A DNA stretch of 6,057 nt, from assembly GCA_947488635.1 (NCBI GenBank), contig CANLAY010000064.1, positions 1-6,057 of the forward strand, written 5' to 3'. Positions 1-5,214 of this stretch are shown here, one piece after another; the stretch's first letter is position 1; each line of letters opens with the position of its first letter. The position numbers and the translations under genes were made by a program. The notes below the pieces were generated by a model. That model was given only the letters and a program-made list of their open reading frames with translations, was not told the DNA's origin and did no database searches. The DNA comes from Candidatus Nanopelagicaceae bacterium (GTDB lineage Bacteria > Actinomycetota > Actinomycetes > Nanopelagicales > Nanopelagicaceae).

Positions 1-347
1 ATTTACTCTCCCAAGCAGATATCGATGCCTTAGTTGATCGCACACGTAATGGTGGCGCTGAAGTTGTGGCACTGCTTAAGACTGGTTCTGCTTACTACGC
101 ACCATCTGCTGCTGCTGCTCGTATGGCAAAAGCAGTCATCGAAGATTCTGGTGCGGTAATGCCAGTGTGTGCATGGGTCGATGGTGAGTATGGAATTTCT
201 GGTGTCTATCTAGGCGTTGAAGCCGAGATCGGTCGCACCGGTATTAAGAAAGTTGTTGAAAGCGATTTAACTGAATCTGAAATTGCCGCCCTAAAGGTTG
301 CAGCTGAAGCTGTTCGTGCAAAACAAGCCGATGTTCAAACTCTTTAA
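1..347 (+). CDS. mdh: malate dehydrogenase, LDH-like (type III), C-terminal part
   Basis: This is the last 114 codons of an NAD-dependent malate dehydrogenase, which interconverts malate and oxaloacetate in the cytosolic TCA cycle. The frame is open from base 3 with no start codon needed, so the gene begins before the window; the GTG at 66 is internal. The stretch NGGAEVVALLKTGSAYYAP, followed by an Ala-rich helix and the VMPVCAWVDGEYGI strand, closely matches my memory of the C-terminal half of the lactate-dehydrogenase-like MDHs of Chloroflexus and Bacillus. It is not the longer cytosolic-type MDH I associate with mycobacteria. The catalytic His and the NAD-binding Rossmann fold lie upstream and cannot be checked. 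A normal end (EAVRAKQADVQTL, then TAA) argues against truncation. The gene lies 13 bases before icd and is probably in one operon with it. A related 2-hydroxyacid (lactate) dehydrogenase is the main alternative, but the icd neighbour favours MDH. Confidence 0.9.
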   Translation, partial: LLSQADIDALVDRTRNGGAEVVALLKTGSAYYAPSAAAARMAKAVIEDSGAVMPVCAWVDGEYGISGVYLGVEAEIGRTGIKKVVESDLTESEIAALKVAAEAVRAKQADVQTL

Positions 348-351
348 GGAG
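346..351 (+). promoter_or_regulatory. ribosome binding site of icd, overlapping the mdh stop
   Basis: AAGGAG ends 9 bases before the icd ATG at 361, a near-ideal Shine-Dalgarno match. Its two leading A residues are the last two bases of the mdh TAA stop. Ribosomes finishing mdh therefore stop on the icd ribosome site, an arrangement that favours translational coupling. No room is left for a separate icd promoter in the 13-base gap. Confidence 0.85.
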
Positions 352-360
352 TCGCTGTAA

Positions 361-1575
361 ATGTCAAAAATTAAAGTAGTCGGAACCGTTGTCGAGCTAG
401 ATGGCGATGAAATGACTCGCATCATTTGGCAGTTCATCAAGGATTCCTTAATTCTGCCTTATCTAGATGTGAATCTTGAGTACTACGACCTAGGTATGGA
501 AAACCGTGATGCAACTGATGATCAGGTAACTATCGATTCAGCTCATGCAATCCAGAAGCATGGCGTTGGCATCAAGTGCGCAACTATTACTCCTGATGAA
601 GCCCGCGTTGAAGAATTCGGTCTAAAGAAGATGTGGAAGTCTCCTAACGGAACTGTTCGCAATATTCTCGGCGGCGTAATTTTCCGCGAACCAATCATCA
701 TCAGCAATGTGCCACGTTTGGTTCCACACTGGACCAAGCCAATCGTTATTGGTCGTCACGCATTCGGTGATCAATACCGTGCAACTGATTTCAAGGTGCC
801 GGGCGCCGGCAAGCTAACCATGACTTTTGTGCCAGAAAATGGATCTGCGCCAATTGAGTACAGTGTTTATGATTTCAAGTCATCCGGTGTTGCGATGGGT
901 ATGTATAACCTCGATGAATCAATCCGTGACTTTGCGCGTGCATCCCTAAATTACGGACTACAACGCAAGTATCCGGTTTATCTTTCAACTAAGAACACTA
1001 TTTTGAAAGCTTACGATGGTCGCTTTAAAGATATCTTCGAAGATATCTACCAAGCAGAGTTCAAGGATAAGTTTGTAGCTGCAGACATTTGGTATGAGCA
1101 CCGCCTAATTGATGACATGGTTGCTATGTCATTGCGCATGGAAGGCGGCTACGTCTGGGCATGTAAGAACTATGACGGAGATGTGCAATCAGATACCGTC
1201 GCACAGGGTTACGGCTCACTTGGTCTGATGACTTCAGTTCTGATGACACCAGATGGAAAGATTGTGGAATCCGAAGCAGCTCACGGCACAGTGACTCGTC
1301 ACTACCGTGATCACCAAAAGGGTAAAGCAACTTCAACAAACCCAATCGCATCAATCTTTGCCTGGACTCGTGGCTTGGCCCACCGCGCAAAGCTTGATAA
1401 CAATTCCGAGTTAGCTCAGTTCTGTGACACGCTAGAGCGAGTTTGTATTGAAACAGTTGAACAAGGCAAGATGACAAAGGACTTATCACTCTTGATTTCA
1501 AAAGAAGCTCCTTACCAAACTACGCAGGAGTTCTTAAATTCAATCGATGAGAATCTAAAGAAGGCTATGGCCTAG
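361..1575 (+). CDS. icd: NADP-dependent isocitrate dehydrogenase, eukaryotic type
   Basis: Converts isocitrate to 2-oxoglutarate and CO2, yielding NADPH, in the cytosolic TCA cycle. The 404 residues match the usual length of the homodimeric, eukaryote-like class (mycobacterial Icd1, human IDH1), not the E. coli class or the ~740-residue monomeric class. Numbering falls almost in register with human IDH1. Visible substrate residues are S94, R100, R109, R132 (in [14 protein letters not shown]) and Y139, with K211 in STKNT. Metal-binding acids are D251 in the LIDD segment and D274 and D278 in [10 protein letters not shown]308, R313 and H314 in [12 protein letters not shown] correspond to the residues that contact the NADP 2'-phosphate, so NADP rather than NAD specificity is well supported. 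No key residue is missing. The ATG start has a good ribosome site 9 bases upstream, and the gene follows mdh in a probable operon ending at the terminator at 1606-1640. Codons 223-230 contain a perfect 20-base palindrome. Confidence 0.97.
   Translation: MSKIKVVGTVVELDGDEMTRIIWQFIKDSLILPYLDVNLEYYDLGMENRDATDDQVTIDSAHAIQKHGVGIKCATITPDEARVEEFGLKKMWKSPNGTVRNILGGVIFREPIIISNVPRLVPHWTKPIVIGRHAFGDQYRATDFKVPGAGKLTMTFVPENGSAPIEYSVYDFKSSGVAMGMYNLDESIRDFARASLNYGLQRKYPVYLSTKNTILKAYDGRFKDIFEDIYQAEFKDKFVAADIWYEHRLIDDMVAMSLRMEGGYVWACKNYDGDVQSDTVAQGYGSLGLMTSVLMTPDGKIVESEAAHGTVTRHYRDHQKGKATSTNPIASIFAWTRGLAHRAKLDNNSELAQFCDTLERVCIETVEQGKMTKDLSLLISKEAPYQTTQEFLNSIDENLKKAMA
1029..1048. repeat. perfect 20-bp palindrome inside icd
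   Basis: The arm AGATATCTTC is followed directly by its exact reverse complement GAAGATATCT, with no spacer. The octamer AGATATCT therefore occurs twice, at 1029-1036 and 1041-1048. It encodes the end of K223 through the start of Y230 (KDIFEDIY). The protein sequence here is typical of the family, so part of the symmetry comes from the Asp-Ile repeat, but the codon choices complete it. Function is unknown and chance is possible. Confidence 0.9.
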
Positions 1576-1605
1576 AAGCATTTGGCCTTATTGAAATAAG
1601 GGAGT

Positions 1606-1640
1606 AAAAAACCCCGCCGATTAATACCGGCGGGGTTTTT
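1606..1640. terminator. bidirectional rho-independent terminator between icd and the ABC ATPase gene
   Basis: The arm ACCCCGCCG (1611-1619) pairs perfectly with CGGCGGGGT (1628-1636) around an 8-base AT-rich loop. Flanking A's at 1606-1610 and T's at 1636-1640 extend the stem and give a T-run downstream on the + strand. Read on the - strand, the same hairpin is followed by six T's. It lies 31 bases after the icd stop and 15 bases past the end of the convergent ATPase gene, so it can end both transcripts. A small extra hairpin (CCTTAT, loop TGAA, ATAAGG; 1586-1601) sits just before it on the icd side. Confidence 0.93.
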
Positions 1641-1654
1641 CATTCAATCTTGAA

Positions 1655-2734
1655 TTAGATGCGCTCACCAGTTGTTGAGTTGAATAGGTGAACTGCAGCT
1701 GGGTTAGCAGTCACTGTGACTGTTTGTCCTGGCTTTGGTGGATTCTTTGGATCCCAGCGCACAATTACTTGAGCGCCTTCTTCAGTGACATTTGCGAACT
1801 TAACTGAAGTATCAACTGGAGTTCCGTATACGAATGCATCAGCGCCGAGTTCTTCAACAACTTCAACTAGAACATCGAAGCCAGTAGATGAAGGCGTGAA
1901 GCCTTCTGGGCGAACACCAACTGTAATTGTTGCGCCGGCACTAGCTGGAACCGCAAGACTTAATCCACCTAGCTTTGCTTGGCCACCTGAAACAGGGGCA
2001 TTTAGCAAGTTCATCGCAGGAGAACCAATGAAGCCAGCTACGAAGGCGTTTGCTGGGTTATCGTAAAGATTACGTGGGGTATCTACTTGTTGCAGGAAAC
2101 CATCTTTTAGAACTGCTACGCGATCGCCCATGGTCATAGCTTCGACTTGATCGTGCGTTACATAAACAGTTGTGATTCCAAGACGACGCTGTAATGCAGC
2201 AATCTGAGTACGTGTAGCAACACGTAACTTGGCATCAAGGTTTGAAAGTGGTTCATCCATTAAGAACACTTGTGGTTCGCGAACAATCGCACGACCCATA
2301 GCCACGCGCTGACGTTGTCCACCAGAGAGTGCTTTTGGCTTGCGCTCTAGATATGGCTCAAGGTCGAGCAACTTTGCTGCTTCTTTAACGCGACGGTCAC
2401 GTTCTTCTTTTGGCTTGCCAGCGATTTTTAGGGCAAAGCCCATGTTCTCAGCAACAGTCATATGTGGGTAAAGCGCATATGACTGGAATACCATCGCGAT
2501 ATCGCGATCTTTTGGCGCAACATTTGTTACGTCGCGATCACCGATTAAAATACGACCGGCATCGATTTCTTCAAGACCGGCCAACATACGAAGTGAGGTT
2601 GATTTACCGCAACCTGAAGGTCCAACTAGAACAAGAAATTCACCATCATTAACAGTGAGTTCGAGTTCATTAACTGCAGGCACAGTTGTGCCTGGGTAGA
2701 TACGTGATGCTTTGTCGAATACGACATTTGCCAT
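1655..2734 (-). CDS. ABC sugar-transporter ATPase, MalK/UgpC/MsiK family
   Basis: ATP-hydrolysing subunit of a CUT1-type carbohydrate importer, acting at the inner face of the membrane as a dimer docked on two permeases. The order of motifs is complete: Walker A GPSGCGKST at 38-46, Q-loop Q84, signature LSGGQ 136-140, Walker B VFLMDE 156-161, D-loop SNLD 164-167 and switch H194. FIGSPAMN (236-243) marks the junction to the C-terminal OB/TOBE-like domain (about 245-359) that distinguishes the MalK type. The 359 residues are normal for the family. The ATG at 2734 has AAGGAAG 7 bases upstream. No permease or binding-protein gene adjoins: the gene is convergent with icd and divergent from the CNNM gene. 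In Streptomyces a lone ATPase (MsiK) serves several sugar transporters, and the same role is inferred here. The substrate (maltose, glycerol-3-phosphate, cellobiose or others) cannot be read from the ATPase, so no gene symbol is given. Confidence 0.95.
   Translation of the reverse strand: MANVVFDKASRIYPGTTVPAVNELELTVNDGEFLVLVGPSGCGKSTSLRMLAGLEEIDAGRILIGDRDVTNVAPKDRDIAMVFQSYALYPHMTVAENMGFALKIAGKPKEERDRRVKEAAKLLDLEPYLERKPKALSGGQRQRVAMGRAIVREPQVFLMDEPLSNLDAKLRVATRTQIAALQRRLGITTVYVTHDQVEAMTMGDRVAVLKDGFLQQVDTPRNLYDNPANAFVAGFIGSPAMNLLNAPVSGGQAKLGGLSLAVPASAGATITVGVRPEGFTPSSTGFDVLVEVVEELGADAFVYGTPVDTSVKFANVTEEGAQVIVRWDPKNPPKPGQTVTVTANPAAVHLFNSTTGERI
2493..2508. repeat. perfect 16-bp palindrome inside the ABC ATPase gene
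   Basis: ATCGCGAT, itself self-complementary, occurs twice in tandem, giving a 16-base perfect palindrome. On the coding strand it covers Asp-Arg-Asp-Ile-Ala-Met just before the Q-loop. The protein sequence is conserved in the family, so codon choice on a constrained peptide may explain it. Confidence 0.85.
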
Positions 2735-2741
2735 TTGATTT

Positions 2742-2748
2742 CTTCCTT
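2742..2748 (-). promoter_or_regulatory. ribosome binding site of the ABC ATPase gene
   Basis: On the - strand, AAGGAAG lies 7 bases before the ATG at 2734. It supports this start codon and shows that the transcript has a 5' leader. The near-palindrome at 2752-2769 ends only 3 bases upstream, close enough for a folded leader to affect ribosome access. Confidence 0.75.
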
Positions 2749-2751
2749 ATC

Positions 2752-2769
2752 CGGGCAGGTACGTGCCCG
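2752..2769. promoter_or_regulatory. 18-bp near-palindrome upstream of the ABC ATPase gene; possible operator or leader hairpin
   Basis: CGGGCA (2752-2757) and TGCCCG (2764-2769) are perfect inverted arms. The centre GGTACG adds a symmetric GTAC core with one mismatched pair, so 16 of 18 positions obey dyad symmetry. It lies 18 to 35 bases before the ATPase start codon. As DNA it could bind a dimeric repressor; as RNA it would form a GC-rich 6-bp hairpin immediately before the ribosome site. No factor can be named from sequence alone. Confidence 0.45.
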
Positions 2770-2820
2770 ACGATCCGTTGGAGTAAGGCGATTACGACGG
2801 TTGCCGTGATCGGTGCGCAA

Positions 2821-2850
2821 AGGCTACCCACCGAGTGCCTGAAAGGGCAA
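2821..2850 (-). promoter_or_regulatory. possible promoter of the ABC ATPase gene
   Basis: On the - strand, TTGCCC (at 2845-2850, a 4/6 match to the -35 consensus) and TAGCCT (at 2821-2826, fitting the actinobacterial TANNNT pattern) are 18 bases apart. Transcription would begin near 2814 and leave a leader of about 80 bases that contains the near-palindrome. An inverted repeat, TCGGTG at 2810-2815 and CACCGA at 2829-2834, flanks the -10 element. These are weak matches chosen by eye. Confidence 0.28.
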
Positions 2851-2880
2851 TATCGGAAGCGAAACCCCGTTCGTGGCGCG

Positions 2881-2886
2881 TATAGT
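2881..2886 (+). promoter_or_regulatory. possible -10 element for the CNNM-trpS-bmp unit
   Basis: TATAGT is a 5/6 match to the -10 consensus and lies 10 bases before the ATG at 2897. Transcription would start near 2893, giving an almost leaderless message, a form common in actinobacteria. No convincing -35 hexamer is seen 16-18 bases upstream. If this promoter is real, the upstream GTG at 2873 cannot be the translation start on that transcript. Confidence 0.3.
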
Positions 2887-2896
2887 TGGGGTTCTC

Positions 2897-4192
2897 ATGG
2901 AGCCCCACTCGCTTAGTCAGATTCTGGGCAATATTGCCGTCGTTTTTCTCTTAATCCTGTTGGGCTCGATATTTGTGGCTGCCGAAATCGCCCTGATCTC
3001 CCTACGTGAAAGCCAGATTAAGCAGATATCTCTAAAGGGTAAACGGGGCGCCCGTGTTGCAGCTTTGGCTGAAAATCCAAACCGATTCTTAGCCGCAGCT
3101 CAAGTGGGCGTCACTTTCTGTGGCTTTTTATCAGCAGCCCTTGGCGCTGAACGGTTAGGCGTTTATGTCGAACCCGAGTTAGTCAATTTGGGATTGTCCG
3201 AAGGTGTAGCCGCTTTGGTATCACTCGTTGGCATCACGATCGTGATCGCCTATTTCTCACTTGTTTTCGGTGAGTTAGTTCCAAAGCGGTTAGCGCTATT
3301 TCGTACTGAATCAATTGCAATGGCTTTAGCTGGCATTATCGATTGGTTAGCAAAACTCTTCCGCCCGGTGATTTGGTTACTCTCAAAATCAACTGACTTT
3401 GTGGTTCGCATTTTTGGAATAGATCCAACCGAACAACGAACTCAGATTTCTGAAGAAGAGCTACTAGATCTAGTTGCTGGACATGCTGCGCTTAGCGATG
3501 AAGAACGCGATATTGTTGAAGAAGTATTTAATGCATCAGAACGACAGATTCATGAAGTTATGGTTCCACGCACCGAAGTAGATTTCATGGATGCTTCTTT
3601 CACAGTTGGCAAGGCCATTGGGCTCGCAATTGATAAAGCACATTCCCGATATCCAGTTGTAAGAGGATCATCCGATGAGGTAATTGGATTTATCCATGTT
3701 CGCGACTTGCTTGACACCTCTCTAGTAACTCCTGGTGGAAAAATCCAAGAGTTAGTACGTAACATCATATTTTTGCCAGGCACCAAAGGTATTTTGCCTG
3801 CGCTAACTGAAATGCGTAAAAAGGGTCAACATTTAGCGATCGTGCTCGATGAGTACGGTGGTACAGATGGCATCATTACTTTAGAAGACTTGGTTGAATG
3901 CTTAATTGGTGATATTCGTGATGAATATGATGACCATGAGCAAGAGATTGCCCATGAAGCACGTACCAACGACTTTGAAATCGATGGTTTGACCTCGCTA
4001 GAAGACCTACTCGATGATGCCGGAATCGAGATACCTGAAGGCCCTTATGAAACTGCAAGCGGCTTTGTCATGCACTTTCTCGGGCGAATCCCAGTAGAAA
4101 ACGATGTGGTCAGCGTAAATGGCTTGCGAATAACTGTCCTATCGATGGAAGGCAAGCGAGCAGGCCAGCTTTTAATCTCACGCAACGCATAA
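2897..4192 (+). CDS. CNNM/CBS/CorC-domain membrane protein (TlyC/hemolysin-like), probable Mg2+/cation homeostasis
   Basis: A cytoplasmic-membrane protein of 431 residues, a normal length. An N-terminal DUF21/CNNM domain has hydrophobic segments near 12-36, 64-83, 102-124 and 138-163, with the family motifs NPNRFLAAAQVGVTF and FGELVPKRLAL (124-132). Paired CBS domains follow: VMVPRTEV (221-228) to GFIHVRDLL, then LAIVLDEYGGTDGIITLEDL. A CorC/HlyC domain (about 355-427, FEIDGLTSLEDLL onward) ends the protein. Relatives are annotated as hemolysins but bacterial members such as MpfA and CorC are linked to Mg2+ (or Co2+) efflux and tolerance; that role is inferred here. I prefer the ATG at 2897 because the first hydrophobic segment follows closely, as in relatives, and TATAGT lies 10 bases upstream. 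An in-frame GTG at 2873 would add MARIVGVL, but its only ribosome-site match (GGAAG) is 13 bases away. The gene probably heads an operon with trpS, 20 bases downstream. Confidence 0.92.
   Translation: MEPHSLSQILGNIAVVFLLILLGSIFVAAEIALISLRESQIKQISLKGKRGARVAALAENPNRFLAAAQVGVTFCGFLSAALGAERLGVYVEPELVNLGLSEGVAALVSLVGITIVIAYFSLVFGELVPKRLALFRTESIAMALAGIIDWLAKLFRPVIWLLSKSTDFVVRIFGIDPTEQRTQISEEELLDLVAGHAALSDEERDIVEEVFNASERQIHEVMVPRTEVDFMDASFTVGKAIGLAIDKAHSRYPVVRGSSDEVIGFIHVRDLLDTSLVTPGGKIQELVRNIIFLPGTKGILPALTEMRKKGQHLAIVLDEYGGTDGIITLEDLVECLIGDIRDEYDDHEQEIAHEARTNDFEIDGLTSLEDLLDDAGIEIPEGPYETASGFVMHFLGRIPVENDVVSVNGLRITVLSMEGKRAGQLLISRNA
3233..3246. repeat. perfect 14-bp palindrome inside the CNNM gene
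   Basis: ATCACGA is followed directly by its reverse complement TCGTGAT. It encodes part of the third hydrophobic segment (Ile-Thr-Ile-Val-Ile). Looser flanking symmetry (GGC before, GCC one base further after) extends it. It is probably fortuitous within Ile/Val codons. Confidence 0.8.
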
Positions 4193-4212
4193 TTCATGCG
4201 AGAATAAACCTC

Positions 4213-5214
4213 ATGAGCGCGCAGAAAAGAATTCTTTCGGGGATTCAACCGACCAGTGAATCTTTTCACTTAGGTAATTATGTGGGCGCCTTAAAGCAAT
4301 GGGTTGCGCTACAAGATGGCAATGATGCTTTTTACTGCATCGTTGATTTACACGCACTCTCTGGCGAAATTGATCCAACGTTATTACGAAAGCGAACTCT
4401 GGCATCTGCTGCCCAATTAATTGCAATGGGAATTTCGCCTGAAAAATCTACTCTTTTCGTGCAGTCCCAAGTTCCGCAACATAATCAATTGGGCTGGATT
4501 ATGGAGTGCCTGGCTGGTATTGGTGAAGCAAGTCGCATGACGCAATTTAAAGATAAGTCTGCGAAAGGCGGCGCAGATTCGGCTCGGGTAGGTCTATTTA
4601 CTTATCCAATGTTGCAAGCTGCCGACATACTTTTATATCAGGCTCATCAGGTCCCAGTTGGTGAAGATCAGCGCCAACATATTGAGTTAACTCGCGATCT
4701 CGCGACTAGATTTAATACCCGCTTCGGTGACACTTTCCGAATTCCCGAAGGCTACATACTTAAATCTGGCGCCAAGATTTATGATTTACAAGATCCAACT
4801 GCCAAGATGAGTAAGTCTTCTGGGTCAACTTCTGGGGTGCTAGAAATTATGGATACCCCTGAGTCCAATGCCAAGAAAATTAAGAGTGCGGCAACAGATG
4901 CGCAGCGAGAAGTGAAATTTGATGAGAAAGCTAAACCAGGCATCAGTAACTTACTGACAATCCATTCAACTTTGTCAGGCAAGTCAATCGCTGACTTAGA
5001 AGCTGAATTTGCGGATAATGGCTATGGAGATTTTAAGGGCGCGGTTGCCGAAGTAGTAGTTGAATATTTCCGGCCGATTCGCGCCAAAGCACTTGAATTA
5101 CTCGAAGATGAGGCGCATTTACTTTCAATCCTGCATGAGGGTTCCCGCAAAGCTCGCGAAGTAGCAGCCGAGACTATAAATACAACTTACCGAAATCTAG
5201 GTATCGTCCAATGA
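4213..5214 (+). CDS. trpS: tryptophanyl-tRNA synthetase
   Basis: Class I aminoacyl-tRNA synthetase that activates tryptophan with ATP and loads it on tRNA-Trp in the cytosol. Length 333 residues is normal. The HIGH-like motif is HLGN (19-22) after SGIQPTSESF; the second ATP signature is KMSKS (198-202). GEDQRQHIELTRDLATRFN (150 on) is highly conserved. D138 in LQAADILLY corresponds to the Asp that binds the indole NH in Bacillus TrpRS; the residue three before it, usually Met there, is Gln135 here. H47 in CIVDLHAL matches Bacillus His43, a residue tied to indolmycin binding. The ATG at 4213 lacks a clear ribosome site (only GAG at 4200-4202); GAGAAT at 4200-4205 could be a -10 for a leaderless message, a weak inference. 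The gap to the CNNM gene is 20 bases, with no T-box or attenuator room. The stop overlaps the next gene's start. Confidence 0.97.
   Translation: MSAQKRILSGIQPTSESFHLGNYVGALKQWVALQDGNDAFYCIVDLHALSGEIDPTLLRKRTLASAAQLIAMGISPEKSTLFVQSQVPQHNQLGWIMECLAGIGEASRMTQFKDKSAKGGADSARVGLFTYPMLQAADILLYQAHQVPVGEDQRQHIELTRDLATRFNTRFGDTFRIPEGYILKSGAKIYDLQDPTAKMSKSSGSTSGVLEIMDTPESNAKKIKSAATDAQREVKFDEKAKPGISNLLTIHSTLSGKSIADLEAEFADNGYGDFKGAVAEVVVEYFRPIRAKALELLEDEAHLLSILHEGSRKAREVAAETINTTYRNLGIVQ

Noticed and set aside
109..121. GCT trinucleotide run in mdh as a microsatellite
   Set aside because: Only four GCT units, encoding the Ala-rich helix that follows SAYYAP in this MDH class.
66..347. A separate small gene starting at GTG 66
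   Set aside because: The same frame is open to the window edge and encodes conserved MDH sequence upstream of the GTG, so this is an internal codon of mdh.
1124..1501. A 125-codon open frame antisense to icd
   Set aside because: It lies wholly opposite the conserved icd frame, has no recognisable motifs and no ribosome site that I can see; it is a shadow frame.
2686..2916. A 76-codon + strand frame bridging the ATPase start, the intergenic region and the CNNM start
   Set aside because: It overlaps two well-supported genes, lacks a ribosome site and shows no conserved motif.
4186..4200. Inverted repeat CGCAT-AATTC-ATGCG across the CNNM stop codon as a terminator before trpS
   Set aside because: The arms are only 5 bases, no T-run follows, and trpS starts 12 bases later; it fits neither a terminator nor an attenuator.
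4193..4212. T-box or tryptophan leader-peptide attenuator controlling trpS
   Set aside because: The gap before trpS is 20 bases, far too short for either, and contains no Trp-codon run.
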